Positions 9,854 through 18,962 are shown, numbered from the stretch's first letter. The stretch: 58,112 nucleotides of DNA from Saprospiraceae bacterium (GCA_016719855.1 JADJYH010000043.1:1-58112); one strand, 5' to 3'. A program made the numbers and translations. Notes: a model not told the origin generated them from the letters alone.

Positions 9854-10072
9854 ATGAAAACGCATCGCATCCACGGCACCGTAACCTTCCAGCACCTCGG
9901 CACTGGCTTTTATGGCATCATTGACGAACATGGCAAGGAATGGCGGCCTGTCAACATGCCAGAGCAGCTCAAAAAACCGGGCAAAACCGTCACGGTAACC
10001 GTGCAAGAAGTGGACGAAATGTCCATTTTCATGTGGGGCACACCGGTAGAGATTGTGACGTTTCATACGTGA
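9854..10072 (+). CDS. Conserved small protein, 72 aa, function unknown
   Basis: It reads MKTHRIHGTVTFQHLGTGFY and continues GIIDEHGKEWRPVNMPEQLK. The strand-rich pattern suggests a small beta-barrel or OB-like fold. I recall similar short proteins in Bacteroidota genomes but cannot name a function. The start at 9854 directly follows a short repeat array; an upstream in-frame start would read through that array. It lies between the S24 regulator and a Rossmann-fold protein on the same strand, each gap filled by a different array. Confidence 0.7.
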   Translation: MKTHRIHGTVTFQHLGTGFYGIIDEHGKEWRPVNMPEQLKKPGKTVTVTVQEVDEMSIFMWGTPVEIVTFHT

Positions 10073-10077
10073 ATCTT

Positions 10078-10158
10078 GTTGATAAAAGGTTGATTAGGGT
10101 TTATGAAGTTGATAAGCTCCCATCAATCTTTATCAACCCTAATCAACTTTTATCAAAC
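10078..10158. repeat. Inverted repeat (TTGATAAAAGGTTGATTAGGG) before a start codon
   Basis: The left arm 10078-10113 and right arm 10122-10158 are near-perfect reverse complements. Each is built of GTTGATAA-like units and the right arm touches the ATG at 10159. The transcript would fold into a long hairpin just before the start codon. Confidence 0.8.
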
Positions 10159-10794
10159 ATGAAAATTACCATCTTCGGCGCCACCGGCATGACCGGAAAG
10201 CGCGCAATCGACGAGGCACTGGCGCACGGGCACAGCGTCCGGGCCTTTGGCCGCAACGTATTTGAAGTCCTCAGCACTGAGCGGGAGCGGCTCGAACTGT
10301 TCAAGGGCGGCGTGCTCAGTCTCGGTGACGTCAAGGATGCCCTCAAGGGCACAGATGCTGTGATTTCCTGCCTCGGCGGCGGGATTGATGGCACGGACCG
10401 CACCCGTTCGCTTGGCATCAAAACCATCGTGGAGGCCATGCAAAAAGTCGGGCTGAAACGCATCCTCGCCATAGGTAGCACAGGCGTGTTGAAGGCAGCA
10501 GAGGAAGGCAAGCTCCGCTACCAGATGCCCGGCTACCCGTCCGCCTTCAAGGCCGTGGCCATAGAACACATGGAAGCATGGCAGTACCTCGCCAAGTCGC
10601 CACTCGACTGGACCTTGCTCTGTCCCCCCGAAATAAAAGACCTACCACCCACCGGCGAATACAACCTCCGCCTCGACTATCCCGCCGATGGCCCGATGTG
10701 GGTGAATGCGGGCGACCTTGCACATTTTATGATGCATGAACTAAAGGCGAACGAGTGGGTGAAGTGCCGGGTGGGGATTGCGGCGAAGGTGTGA
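10159..10794 (+). CDS. NAD(P)-binding NmrA/SDR-like protein
   Basis: The protein is 211 residues. It opens MKITIFGATGMTGKRAIDEA, the GxxGxxG site of atypical short-chain dehydrogenases (NAD(P)H-binding, biliverdin-reductase-B-like). VISCLGGGIDG and ILAIGSTGV are consistent with the fold, and an SPLDWTLLCPPE motif lies near the C-terminus, common in this family. The substrate is unknown. It is probably cytoplasmic. The start codon abuts the hairpin array, so no normal ribosome-binding site is present. The gene is intact. Confidence 0.8.
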   Translation: MKITIFGATGMTGKRAIDEALAHGHSVRAFGRNVFEVLSTERERLELFKGGVLSLGDVKDALKGTDAVISCLGGGIDGTDRTRSLGIKTIVEAMQKVGLKRILAIGSTGVLKAAEEGKLRYQMPGYPSAFKAVAIEHMEAWQYLAKSPLDWTLLCPPEIKDLPPTGEYNLRLDYPADGPMWVNAGDLAHFMMHELKANEWVKCRVGIAAKV

Positions 10795-10805
10795 GAGGGT
10801 TTTTC

Positions 10806-11068
10806 CATTGCCGCAGGCAATAACCCGTCCACGTAATGTAAGAAGCCTCGCTGCGTGTTCCGCTGTGCGCTGCTTTTGTCATTGCCGCAGGCAACCCGTC
10901 CACGCCGTGAGGGCAATCACGACAACATTTTTCCGAGGGCAAAACCCGACCGCACAGCGGGGCTGCCCTCAATACGTGGACGGGTTGCCTGCGGCAATGA
11001 CAAAAGCGACACATAGCGGGACGCACACTTAGACGCATCGGTGGTCTTCGGCAATGACAAAAACGGGT
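10806..11068. repeat. Palindromic repeat element with a 33-bp perfect inverted repeat
   Basis: A module containing CATTGCCGCAGGCAAC and CCGTCCACG occurs twice in direct orientation (about 10807 and 10880) and once inverted (10975-11007). An inverted fragment lies at about 11047-11067. The segment 10872-10904 and its reverse complement at 10975-11007 match at all 33 positions. It looks like a MITE or REP cluster and fills most of the gap before the kinase gene. Confidence 0.8.
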
Positions 11069-11090
11069 GCAGCAATCAACATAAACCTTC

Positions 11091-12763
11091 ATGAAAGACA
11101 AAACCTACTCCCGTTCTTGGCGATTCAAGAGAGCCTACCGCACCGCCCTCACCGTCATGTTCAGCTACTTGTGGCTGTCCTTCCTCAAGCGCTTTTTATC
11201 CAAAAAGAAATACGAAACACGCCTGATGGCGCTGCACATTCGCAATGCCGAACGGGTGAAAACGGCCATTCTGGAACTAAAAGGGCTGTTCATCAAAATT
11301 GGGCAATTGCTGTCGGTGCTGGGAAACTACCTGCCAGAACAGTTCCAAAAACCACTCGAAAGCTTGCAGGACAAGATACCACCACGCCCCATCGTCGAGG
11401 TGCGGGAGCGGCTGATGAAGGAATTTGGGAAGGGGCCTGAAGCACTGTTTGCCCGCTTCGACGAACTACCGATGGCCTCGGCCTCCATCGGGCAGGCGCA
11501 CCGGGCGGCATTGCACGATGGCACGGAGGTCGTGGTAAAGTGCAGCACGCCAACATCGAGGAAATGGCGCACGTGGACCTCGAAATCATGCGCCAACTCG
11601 TCAAGCTGCACAACTGGTTTTACGACATCAAGGGCTTCGACTACGTGTATTCGCAGGTGCGGCAAATGATTGAGGAGGAACTGGATTTTGCGAAGGAAGC
11701 CGCCTCCATGCAGCGCATTGCCACCAATTTGCGGGACGTGGAGCGTTTCGCCATTCCGGAGGTACACCCCGCCTTTTCGACCGGCCGGGTACTCACCACT
11801 ACTTGGCACGATGGCGTTAAAATCTCTGAACTGGCGCAGCTCGACGCCTGGGGCCTCGACCGCCGTGACCTCGCCACCCGGCTGCTGCGGGCCTACTCGC
11901 AAATGCTGTTCAAGGACGGCATCTACCACGCCGACCCGCACCCCGGCAACATTTTGGTGAAAAAAGACGGCTCGCTCGTGCTGCTCGACTTCGGGGCGGT
12001 GGCCGAGCTGTCCGATGATTTCCGAAAGGGCATTCCAATGCTCATCGAGGCGGCGGTGAAGAATGACACGGACGCCATGATTGAGGCCGCACGGAAGTTG
12101 GGCTTCATCGCCAAGGGGCAGGAGGCGGGCGAAATGGCCGAAAAAATGATTGATGCCATGCGCAATTTCCTGCAAAACGAGGTGCAGATGGACGGCCTCA
12201 ACCTCAAGGAAATCAAGGTGAACCCGCTGAACAACAGCCTCACTGACCTCATCAACGAAGTGGGCCTGAGCGGCATCGCTGGCACCATCCAAATCCCCAA
12301 GGACTGGGTGCTGCTCAACCGCATGATGACCCTCCTGCTCGGCATCTGCACCACACTCGATGCTACGCTGAACCCGCTCGACGTGGTGCGCCCCTATGCC
12401 CGTGATTTTGTTTTGGGTGAAAAAGAAAGCCTTGCCACCGTCGTCAGAAACATACTCAAACGCACCGTGACCACCACACTCGGACTCCCAGACGAGCTGC
12501 ACCGAGTGCTGCTCAAAATCGAAAAGGGCAAGCTCGAAACCCGCACCCCAGACATTCGGGAGGGGGCAAAACTGCTCTACCAGTCCGGCCAGCAGTTCGT
12601 ATTTACAATCATGTGCATCGCATCGGCCTATTTTGGCTGGCTGTTTTATGAAAAAGGCGAAATGCTGGGCGTGAAGTGGGGGTTTGGGCTGACGGCGTTT
12701 TTCTTGTTCCTGTTATTGCGGTCGCTGCGGAAGGGGAGCAAGATTCGGCAACGGTTGGACTGA
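11091..12763 (+). CDS. ABC1/AarF/UbiB-family atypical kinase (one frameshift)
   Basis: Hallmarks of the family are present: the KxGQ motif (KGLFIKIGQLLS), the Ala-rich loop (MASASIGQAHRAAL), YHADPHPGNILV and LLDFGAVAELS. Two hydrophobic segments close the C-terminus (FTIMCIASAYFGWLFY, GLTAFFLFLLLRSL). Members regulate isoprenoid-quinone synthesis or membrane lipid homeostasis. The frame breaks near 11540, where AAGTGCAG should read AAGGTGCAG (one lost G). After repair the protein is about 557 residues, normal for the family. The start MKDKTYSRSWRFKR at 11091 is plausible. Confidence 0.85.
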
Positions 12764-12794
12764 GGGATGGGAAAGTAAGCTGCCAACCTCAGCC

Positions 12795-13679
12795 TCAATG
12801 GTTCCTCAAATCAACCCCCCAATTCAATTTCTTCCGCATCGTATCCAGAAAACTATCGTCGAGCAACTGCACCACTTTCACCGGGAAGTCGCCACGGCGG
12901 ACGGCAATCTTGTTGTCGGAGGTGATGATTTCGTGGCGGGAGTCGAGGGTGCAGAGGAAGTTGTCGGCCCGGCCCACCACCTCGAAGGAGATGGTGGCGG
13001 AGTCGGCGATGACGAGCGGTCTGACGTTGAGGTTGTGAGGTGCTACGGGCGTGAGCACGAGGTTGTTGGAGTCGGGGAAGACAATCGGTCCGCCGCAACT
13101 GAGCGAGTAGCCGGTGCTGCCGGTCGGCGTGGCCACCACGAGGCCGTCGGCCCAGTAGGTGTTGAGGTAAGCGCCGTTCACGAAGGTGTGGATAGTAATC
13201 ATGGACGTGGTGTCCCGCTTCAGGATGGTGAAGTCGTTGAGGGCAAACGGCATCTCTCCAAAGAGCGGCGGGTCGCTTTCCAGCCGCAGGGTTTGGCGGT
13301 CGCCCACGGTGTAATCGCCCTTCGCCAGTTGCGAGATGGCTGTTGCAATCTGGTCCTTGCCCACCGTGGCGAGGAAGCCCAGCCGCCCCAGGTTGATGCC
13401 GAGGATGGGTACGCCCATTTCCCGCACGAGCGTCGCCGCCGCCAGTATCGTGCCGTCGCCGCCGAGGGTGATGATGCAGTCGAACTGCCGCACCTGGAAG
13501 TCGAGGTAGTCCTCGAAGGTGCCCACGTTGGTCTTGAACTGGATTTTCCCAATCAGCTCCTGCAAGTAGGGCGTGTTCACGTAGGCGGCAATGCCGTGTT
13601 CTGCCAGTGCATCGAAGAGGTGCTGGACGTAGGGCAAATCGCCCTCTTTTAAATATTGACTGTAAACAACTACCTGCAT
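12795..13679 (-). CDS. nadK: NAD kinase
   Basis: The protein is 294 residues and complete. It phosphorylates NAD to NADP in the cytoplasm. Diagnostic features are TLGGDGTILAA (GGDGT at about residues 73-77), the NAD-contacting ALNDF, and VVATPTGSTGYSLSCGGP. Length and order match bacterial NadK. A hairpin-forming repeat array lies immediately upstream (13684-13772). It converges with the AarF-like gene, with stops 31 bp apart. Confidence 0.95.
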   Translation of the reverse strand: MQVVVYSQYLKEGDLPYVQHLFDALAEHGIAAYVNTPYLQELIGKIQFKTNVGTFEDYLDFQVRQFDCIITLGGDGTILAAATLVREMGVPILGINLGRLGFLATVGKDQIATAISQLAKGDYTVGDRQTLRLESDPPLFGEMPFALNDFTILKRDTTSMITIHTFVNGAYLNTYWADGLVVATPTGSTGYSLSCGGPIVFPDSNNLVLTPVAPHNLNVRPLVIADSATISFEVVGRADNFLCTLDSRHEIITSDNKIAVRRGDFPVKVVQLLDDSFLDTMRKKLNWGVDLRNH

Positions 13680-13683
13680 AAGT

Positions 13684-13772
13684 TAGAGGGTGAGAGGAGT
13701 GAGAGGAGTGAGCGAGTGAGCGAGTGAGAGCACGTGTGGCTCACCCTCTCACTCGCCAATCCTCACCCTCAA
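13684..13772. repeat. Inverted array (GTGAGAGGA / TCACCCTCTC) upstream of nadK
   Basis: GAGTGAGAGG/GAGCGAGT units on the left face TCACCCTCTCACTCG and CCTCACCCTC on the right, around a CACGTG centre. The transcript or DNA can form a long hairpin. It ends 5 bp from the nadK start codon and overlaps the stop of the next minus-strand gene. Confidence 0.7.
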
Positions 13773-15258
13773 AGACTAAAAGTCCAATGTAAGTAAAAAC
13801 CATACTCTCCGAGCCGATTCCTACTCACCTCAAAGTTAAAAATCTTGTCGTAAAACAACACCAAATCAAGTCCCAGCGTCGTGCCCCAAAGCAGGTCGTT
13901 GGCGAGGGGATTGCCTTCGGCGTAAAACAGGTTGTTCACGTAGGCCAGTTCGTTGTGCAGTACCAGAAATAGTTTCACGGGCATTTCCTTGAAAGACTCC
14001 AGCCGCATGTAAGGGCCAAGGTTGAATTTTTTTATCAAAAAAGGCGATAGCGCAGAATGGATTTGTTGTAGCCATAGTCCAAGCCGTCCACCACGTAATA
14101 CTCATAGCCACGAATGAAATCGGGTTCATAACCCAGCGCTTGACTGCCGTAGTACGGCTGCTGGTCGCGCAGCAAGCCAACTTTCCCCTTCAACACATAG
14201 CCCGTACTCCATTTTTTTCCGAAGGAAAAAAACTGCTGCCAACTGGCATCCAAGTCCAGCGCATCCATGCCTACGGAAGGGCCGATTCCTTTGCGGCTCA
14301 CGTTGGATTCAATGTAATAACCATGCATCGGATAGGGCCGGATATCTCGTTTATCGACCACCAATTGGTAGGAGGCGGCGGCGAAGCGCTGCTCTTTGCT
14401 GCCGAGAAAAAAGTCGTTGTTGAGTTCTGTTCGAACCGTTTCATCAATGAAATTTTGGTGAAAAGACAGGTTCCAACGGTGCGTGATGTCCAGCCTGCGC
14501 CTCAATTGTACGCCAGCGCCGACTCGGAATCGGCGCAGCAGCAGTTGGTCGCTGTTGCGGGAAAAAATCAGTTCATTGTCCGCCGTGGTGTACCCGATTT
14601 CCTTTTCACGGGTGTGCAGTAAGTTGAGGTTCAGCCCCATCGTCTTCTTTCGGTTGATGAACGGTAGGGTGTAAACCAGTTCGTATTTTTTGGTAAAACC
14701 CTGCTGCACCACGGCTTTCAACTGGTCTTTTCGGCCCGTGAGGTTGTTGTGGTAGAACCGGACGCCGTAGTTCAGGCGGCGCAGCGAGTGGTCGTAGGTG
14801 TCCCACCAGACGTTGAAGTTTCGGTCAGCCAATTCGAGGATTGGGAAAGGAAAAATGTACCAACTCTCCTTCACCGTGATGAGCAGCGAAATCTCATTGG
14901 TGGCTCCCACCCAATCTTTGTAGGTGATTGTTGTGGAAGTGAACAACCCCGTGTTGAGGATATTAAATTCGTTTTGCTGCAAACGGCTGGCAAGCGTTGC
15001 CAAATGAATCGTGTCTCTCAGGTTGAAATCCAGTTCTCGCAAAATGATGCTGGATTTGGTTCGGCGGTTGCCCTCGACGTAGATATGGTGGATGGTGGCG
15101 AAATCGGGGGCTTGTGGATTTGAGGATTTGAGGATTTGAGTTGTGTCGCTGTGTTGGGCAGAGATGCCATTGAAAACGGCCATTGCCGCAAGGCAAAAAA
15201 GGTATTTGCGGAGCAAAAAAAACGGGTGCGGCGATATTGATTTGATACTGCGATTCAT
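13769..15258 (-). CDS. BamA/TamA-like outer-membrane protein with POTRA domain (one frameshift)
   Basis: An N-terminal export signal (FLLRKYLFCLAAMAVFNGIS) precedes a POTRA-like domain (IYVEGNRRTKSSIILRELDF). A beta-barrel part follows with alternating strands (YELVYTLPFINRKKTMGLNL, DIRPYPMHGYYIESN), ending in an aromatic-rich last strand (GFYLHWTFSL). This fits the Omp85 superfamily (surface antigen). The break near 14038 is cured by one extra T in the TTTTTT run (RYRLF joined to IKKFNLGPYM). About 495 residues. A decamer array inside the gene (15111-15141) encodes part of the linker after the signal peptide. Confidence 0.8.
15111..15141. repeat. Decamer array (GGATTTGAGG) inside the BamA-like gene
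   Basis: Three near-copies of the 10-mer GATTTGAGGA. On the minus strand they read TQILKSSNPQ, just after the signal peptide. Confidence 0.65.
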
Positions 15259-15336
15259 CGGTGGCGAAGGTACGATGTTGAATGATTTGAAACGATTGAG
15301 CGATTTAGGCGTTAATCATTTTTCGTTTACAAACAC

Positions 15337-15344
15337 TATTTTTG
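15337..15344 (+). promoter_or_regulatory. Candidate -7 box (TATTTTTG) for lpxK
   Basis: It fits the Bacteroidota TAnnTTTG consensus. Transcription from here would begin about 15350, downstream of the ATG at 15342, which argues for a later lpxK start. No clear -33 TTTG partner is visible. Confidence 0.4.
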
Positions 15345-15345
15345 C

Positions 15346-15386
15346 TCATTCTCAATTCTCAATTTTCAATTTTTCATTCTCAATTG
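15346..15386. repeat. Heptamer array (CTCAATT / TTCAATT) before lpxK
   Basis: CTCAATTCTCAATTTTCAAT and TTTTTCATTCTCAATT form a period-7 array that ends at the presumed TTG start of lpxK. Confidence 0.65.
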
Positions 15387-16451
15387 ATACAAGACCCACT
15401 CATACGCATACTGCTCCTCCCCTTTTCGCTGCTCTACGGCCTCGGAGTCAGCATCCGTGATTTCTTGTACCGACAGAAGGTGTTGATGAGCGTAAAGTTC
15501 AACCTGCCCGTTATTTCCGTGGGCAACCTGACCGTGGGCGGTGCGGGCAAGACGCCCCACATCGAGCACATCATCCGGCTGTTGCGGCCCTACCTGAACG
15601 TGGCGACACTCAGCCGGGGCTACCGACGCAAGACGCAAGGCCACCAAATCGTGCAGTACTGGAGCAAGGCCGACCAGGTGGGCGACGAGCCGCTAATGTT
15701 CAAGCGAAAGTATCCCGACGTTTTCGCCACGGTGAACGAAAACCGGGCGCTCGGCATCCCCGAAATGCTCCAGCACGCCCCCGAAACGCAGGTCGTTTTG
15801 TTGGACGATGCCTTTCAGCACCGGGGCGTGACCCCTGGCCTGAACATCCTGCTGACGGAATACCGACGACCATTTACCCGTGATTTCCTCCTGCCCAGCG
15901 GTCGCCTTCGGGAGTGGAAAAGCGCTTACCGACGTGCCGACATCATCGTGGTGACGAAGTGCCCCGACGACCTCCACGACGACGATAGGGCGAAAATGCT
16001 GGCGGAAATAAAGCCCTTCCCGCACCAGCAAGTTTTCTTCAGCTGTTACCGCTACCTGCGTCCATATTACGCCCTGAACCCGAACTATATCATTGATTTA
16101 CAAGAAGATACATCGGTGCTGCTGGTCTGCGCCATCGCCAATTCGGACTACCTGCGTGACTGGCTGGAGACCCAAGTCGGCACGGTGCGGGTGCGGGAGT
16201 ACGAAGACCACCACTATTTTACCGAAGGCGATTTGACAGATATTGAAAAGCAGTTTGCCAGTTTGCCGGGCAGCAAAAAAATCATCCTCACCACCGAAAA
16301 GGACGCCATGCGCCTCGAACTGCTGCGTGACCAACTCGCCGAGAAGAAACTCCCCGTGATGGTGCTACCTGTCGAGGTCAACTTCTTGGGGCAAGACGGT
16401 GAGCGGTTTGACAAATTGGTAAAGGAGTTTTTGCTGGATTTTAAAGTTTGA
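15384..16451 (+). CDS. lpxK: Tetraacyldisaccharide 4'-kinase
   Basis: The enzyme phosphorylates the lipid A precursor at the inner membrane. An N-terminal membrane-associated segment (IRILLLPFSLLYGLGVSI) precedes VGNLTVGGAGKTPH, the LpxK Walker A motif. LSRGYRRKT, VVLLDDAFQHR, ILLTEYRRPF and LTTEKDAMRL are further family signatures. About 355 residues, typical length. The start is uncertain: a TTG at 15384 follows the heptamer array, whereas the in-frame ATG at 15342 would make the array encode the first residues and lies inside the putative promoter. I prefer the TTG. Confidence 0.92.
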   Translation: MIQDPLIRILLLPFSLLYGLGVSIRDFLYRQKVLMSVKFNLPVISVGNLTVGGAGKTPHIEHIIRLLRPYLNVATLSRGYRRKTQGHQIVQYWSKADQVGDEPLMFKRKYPDVFATVNENRALGIPEMLQHAPETQVVLLDDAFQHRGVTPGLNILLTEYRRPFTRDFLLPSGRLREWKSAYRRADIIVVTKCPDDLHDDDRAKMLAEIKPFPHQQVFFSCYRYLRPYYALNPNYIIDLQEDTSVLLVCAIANSDYLRDWLETQVGTVRVREYEDHHYFTEGDLTDIEKQFASLPGSKKIILTTEKDAMRLELLRDQLAEKKLPVMVLPVEVNFLGQDGERFDKLVKEFLLDFKV

Positions 16452-16474
16452 CTTCAATTGAAAATGGAGAATTC

Positions 16475-16495
16475 CTGCCTGTCCGGTAGGCAGGG
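16475..16495. repeat. Dispersed palindrome CTGCCTGTCCGGTAGGCAG
   Basis: Imperfect palindrome. A variant occurs at 55007-55034 inside a lipoprotein gene. Its translations (PTGQAG, LPACLSG) recur in Bacteroidota proteins, in my recollection. Confidence 0.5.
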
Positions 16496-16577
16496 AAAAT
16501 TGAAAAATTGGCTTACTCATCGGTCTTTTTTTTTGAATCAAAAATACCCAGCTCCCCGTTTCAGCCGACAACCCTGT

Positions 16578-16585
16578 TAACTTTG
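16578..16585 (+). promoter_or_regulatory. Candidate -7 box (TAACTTTG) for cbs
   Basis: Matches TAnnTTTG, 70 bp before the start codon, between the two repeat arms. No convincing -33 element. Confidence 0.35.
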
Positions 16586-16654
16586 CCAAGAAATTGAAAG
16601 CGGAGCATCAGCTTCCCATTCTCAATTTTCCATTTTCCATTTTCAATTCAAACC

Positions 16655-18010
16655 ATGTACTACCAAAATATTCTCGAAACCATCGGCAACACGCCGCTCG
16701 TCAAGCTGAACAAGATTGTGGCCGAAATACCTGCGCTCGTGCTGGGCAAAATCGAAACCTTCAACCCCGGCCACAGCACCAAAGACCGAATGGCCGTAAA
16801 GATGCTGGAAGTGGCGGAGGCCGAGGGCAAAATCAAGCCCGGCGGCACCATCATCGAATGTACGAGCGGCAACACGGGCATGGGCCTCGCCATCGCCGCC
16901 TGCGTGAAGGGCTACCGCTGCATCTTCACCACCAGCGACAAGCAGTCGAAGGAAAAATTCGACCTGCTGCGGGCCATGGGCGCCGAGGTCATCGTCTGCC
17001 CAACCAACGTGGAGGCCACCGACCCCCGCAGCTACTATTCCGTGGCCGAGCGCCTGAGCAAGGAAATTCCCAACAGTTACTGGTTCAACCAATACGACAA
17101 CCTTGCCAACCGGCAGGCACATTACGAGACCACCGGGCCGGAAATTTGGGAACAAACCGAGGGGAACGTGACGCATATCGTCGTGGGTGCAGGCACAGGA
17201 GGCACCATCACGGGCGTTGGAAAGTTTTTAAAGGAGAAAAATCCGAACATCCAGATTTGGGGCATTGACACCTACGGCTCGGCCCTGAAAAAATACCACG
17301 AAACGGGTGTCATTGACCAAAAAGAAATCTACTCCTACATCACCGAGGGCATTGGCGAGGACATCATCCCGCTGAATTACGACTTTTCCGTCATTGACTA
17401 TTTTGAAAAAGTGACGGACAAGGATGCCGCCGTGATGGCCCGCCGCATCGCACGGGAAGAGGGCATTCTGCTCGGCTACTCCGCCGGGAGCGCCATGGCC
17501 GGCTTGCTCCAACTCAAAGACCGCCTCAAACCAACAGATGTGGTGGTGGTCATCTTCCACGACCATGGCAGCCGCTACGTCGGCAAGCTGTACAACGACG
17601 ACTGGATGCGGGAGCGGGGCTTCTTGGATACCGAGCTGAAAATCAGGGACTTGGTTGCCCAAAAAAACAGCAAGACTTTTTTCAGCGTCAGCCCAACGGA
17701 CACGGTCCGCCACGCCTTCAACCTGATAAAAGAAAACGACATCTCGCAACTGCCCGTTATGCAAGATGGCAAGATGGTAGGTGGCGTCACCGAGACCGAG
17801 GTGCTGAAATACCTGCTCGACAACCCGCTGCTCCACGCCGAAAAGCACGTGACGAGCGTCATGGGCAGGCCGTTCCCCATCGTCGAGGACGACATGCCGT
17901 TCCGGCAGTTAGGCAAGTATTTGACGAAGGAAATACAGGCGGTCGTGGTGCGTGATCGGGCAGGCAGCCTGCACATGCTGACGCAATATGACGTGATACA
18001 GGCGGTGTAA
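16655..18010 (+). CDS. Cystathionine beta-synthase / cysteine synthase with CBS pair
   Basis: The protein is 451 residues. The PLP-dependent fold-type II domain shows ILETIGNTPLVKL, the Schiff-base Lys in GHSTKDRMAVKML, and ECTSGNTGMGLAIA with the substrate-binding TSGNTG loop. GAGTGGTITG binds the PLP phosphate. A pair of CBS domains follows (about residues 335-450; KTFFSVSPTDTVRHAFNLIK, MGRPFPIVEDDMPFRQLG). This architecture is that of cystathionine beta-synthase, but the bacterial homologue may also act as O-acetylserine sulfhydrylase. The CBS pair suggests control by an adenosyl ligand. It is a single gene, intact. Confidence 0.9.
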   Translation: MYYQNILETIGNTPLVKLNKIVAEIPALVLGKIETFNPGHSTKDRMAVKMLEVAEAEGKIKPGGTIIECTSGNTGMGLAIAACVKGYRCIFTTSDKQSKEKFDLLRAMGAEVIVCPTNVEATDPRSYYSVAERLSKEIPNSYWFNQYDNLANRQAHYETTGPEIWEQTEGNVTHIVVGAGTGGTITGVGKFLKEKNPNIQIWGIDTYGSALKKYHETGVIDQKEIYSYITEGIGEDIIPLNYDFSVIDYFEKVTDKDAAVMARRIAREEGILLGYSAGSAMAGLLQLKDRLKPTDVVVVIFHDHGSRYVGKLYNDDWMRERGFLDTELKIRDLVAQKNSKTFFSVSPTDTVRHAFNLIKENDISQLPVMQDGKMVGGVTETEVLKYLLDNPLLHAEKHVTSVMGRPFPIVEDDMPFRQLGKYLTKEIQAVVVRDRAGSLHMLTQYDVIQAV

Positions 18011-18013
18011 ACC

Positions 18014-18445
18014 TCAGTCTTTGGGGGGATGCCGATTCACTTCTATCAGTTCTTTTCTCATTCGAATCAGGGCGGGACGGTTAAGCTGCAAGGCATGCAG
18101 CGTTGCCCTTCCGGTAGGAGTAAAACCCAATATTTTCGTTGAAGAAACTGCATCCCAAGTGAAGTGGTCATGCCAATTTTGGGTTCTTGGGTTGAACAAT
18201 TGAACTTCAAATTGAGTAAACGGATCAATCGCAATTGTTTTATCGTGTTTGCAACGATTGCAGCCAAAACAAGCGTAAGCTAGGTTTTCGAGCGCTTCAG
18301 AACCATTTTTGGAAAGAGGAATAATATGGTCAATGGTGAAAGGATGCGGAGAAAAATGTACCAAAGCCTTGCAGTACTCGCATTTGCTACTGGCCCGTGA
18401 CTCGACCAATTCTCTTGTTTCGGGGGAGATTTTAGGCTTTCCCAT
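18014..18445 (-). CDS. HNH endonuclease
   Basis: The protein is 143 residues. The HNH core is visible: SKCEYCKALVHFSPHPFTID, DHIIPLSKNGSEALENLAYA and CFGCNRCKHDK, i.e. two Cys pairs holding a structural zinc around the D-H...N...C catalytic site. Such stand-alone nucleases are common in Bacteroidota and Cyanobacteria and may serve in DNA repair, defence or selfish roles; the sequence cannot decide. Its start overlaps the end of the upstream gene by 14 bp, so the two are probably co-translated. It converges with the cbs gene (3 bp between stops). Confidence 0.85.
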   Translation of the reverse strand: MGKPKISPETRELVESRASSKCEYCKALVHFSPHPFTIDHIIPLSKNGSEALENLAYACFGCNRCKHDKTIAIDPFTQFEVQLFNPRTQNWHDHFTWDAVSSTKILGFTPTGRATLHALQLNRPALIRMRKELIEVNRHPPKD

Positions 18446-18815
18446 TGGTCATGCCCAATTCGGCCATTATTTTTTCAATAGAAACATTGCGAAGCAAGGC
18501 TAGTTTTTTAATCCAACTCAACCGCTGTACTGTGAACTGTTCGTATTCATCGGTTAAGACCGTAAGCAATTTCATTTCTTCTTCGTCAATGCAGGAGGCT
18601 TCCAACTTATCATCCAACTCCTGCATTTTGGTCCATTTCTCTAATGGAAAGCCATTATTTATTTTTTCAAGCAGTGCCGATTCCTTTGTTTGCTTGCCAG
18701 CAATTTGCTTTTTGGAGCGAAGCAAACTGACTTGTTTGACGAACTTCTCGTAATCCTGAAACTCAAGATTTACCGCTTCATTTACCAAGTCATTGAATGA
18801 AAGTCGAAGGTTCAT
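18432..18815 (-). CDS. Helical partner protein of the HNH endonuclease, unknown function
   Basis: The protein is 127 residues, predicted almost wholly helical (VNLEFQDYEKFVKQVSLLRS, EEEMKLLTVLTDEYEQFTVQ). It overlaps the HNH gene by 14 bp and is the upstream member of that two-gene unit. I recall similar small proteins preceding HNH genes, but no domain name can be assigned. An immunity, adaptor or regulatory role for the nuclease is conjecture from the overlap. Confidence 0.65.
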   Translation of the reverse strand: MNLRLSFNDLVNEAVNLEFQDYEKFVKQVSLLRSKKQIAGKQTKESALLEKINNGFPLEKWTKMQELDDKLEASCIDEEEMKLLTVLTDEYEQFTVQRLSWIKKLALLRNVSIEKIMAELGMTNGKA

Positions 18816-18962
18816 ATTCTTCTGATTTTATTGCAAAAATAATAAAAATCGCTCCATTCGCACAGACCTTGCCATTTTAAAGACGCTGTTTTCGCAACGC
18901 AAAACTTCTTATTGGTGAAGAAAATATGATTTGAACGGGTAGCATCTCAGGCGGCGCTTTGG

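Larger units (their letters stand above)
16458..16650. repeat. Inverted arms (TTGAAAATGGAGAATT) framing the cbs promoter gap
   Basis: Left arm units TTGAAAATGGAGAATT and GAAAATTGAAAAATTGG (16458-16510) are complemented by TTCTCAATTTTCCATTTTCC and ATTTTCAATTC (16618-16650). The right arm ends 5 bp before the cbs start. A small hairpin CCTGCCTGTCCGGTAGGCAGG (16475-16495) lies in the left arm. Confidence 0.65.

Noticed and set aside
16365..16589. Minus-strand frame containing PTGQAG
   Set aside because: It overlaps the end of lpxK and the palindrome/array spacer; the text is the repeat itself.
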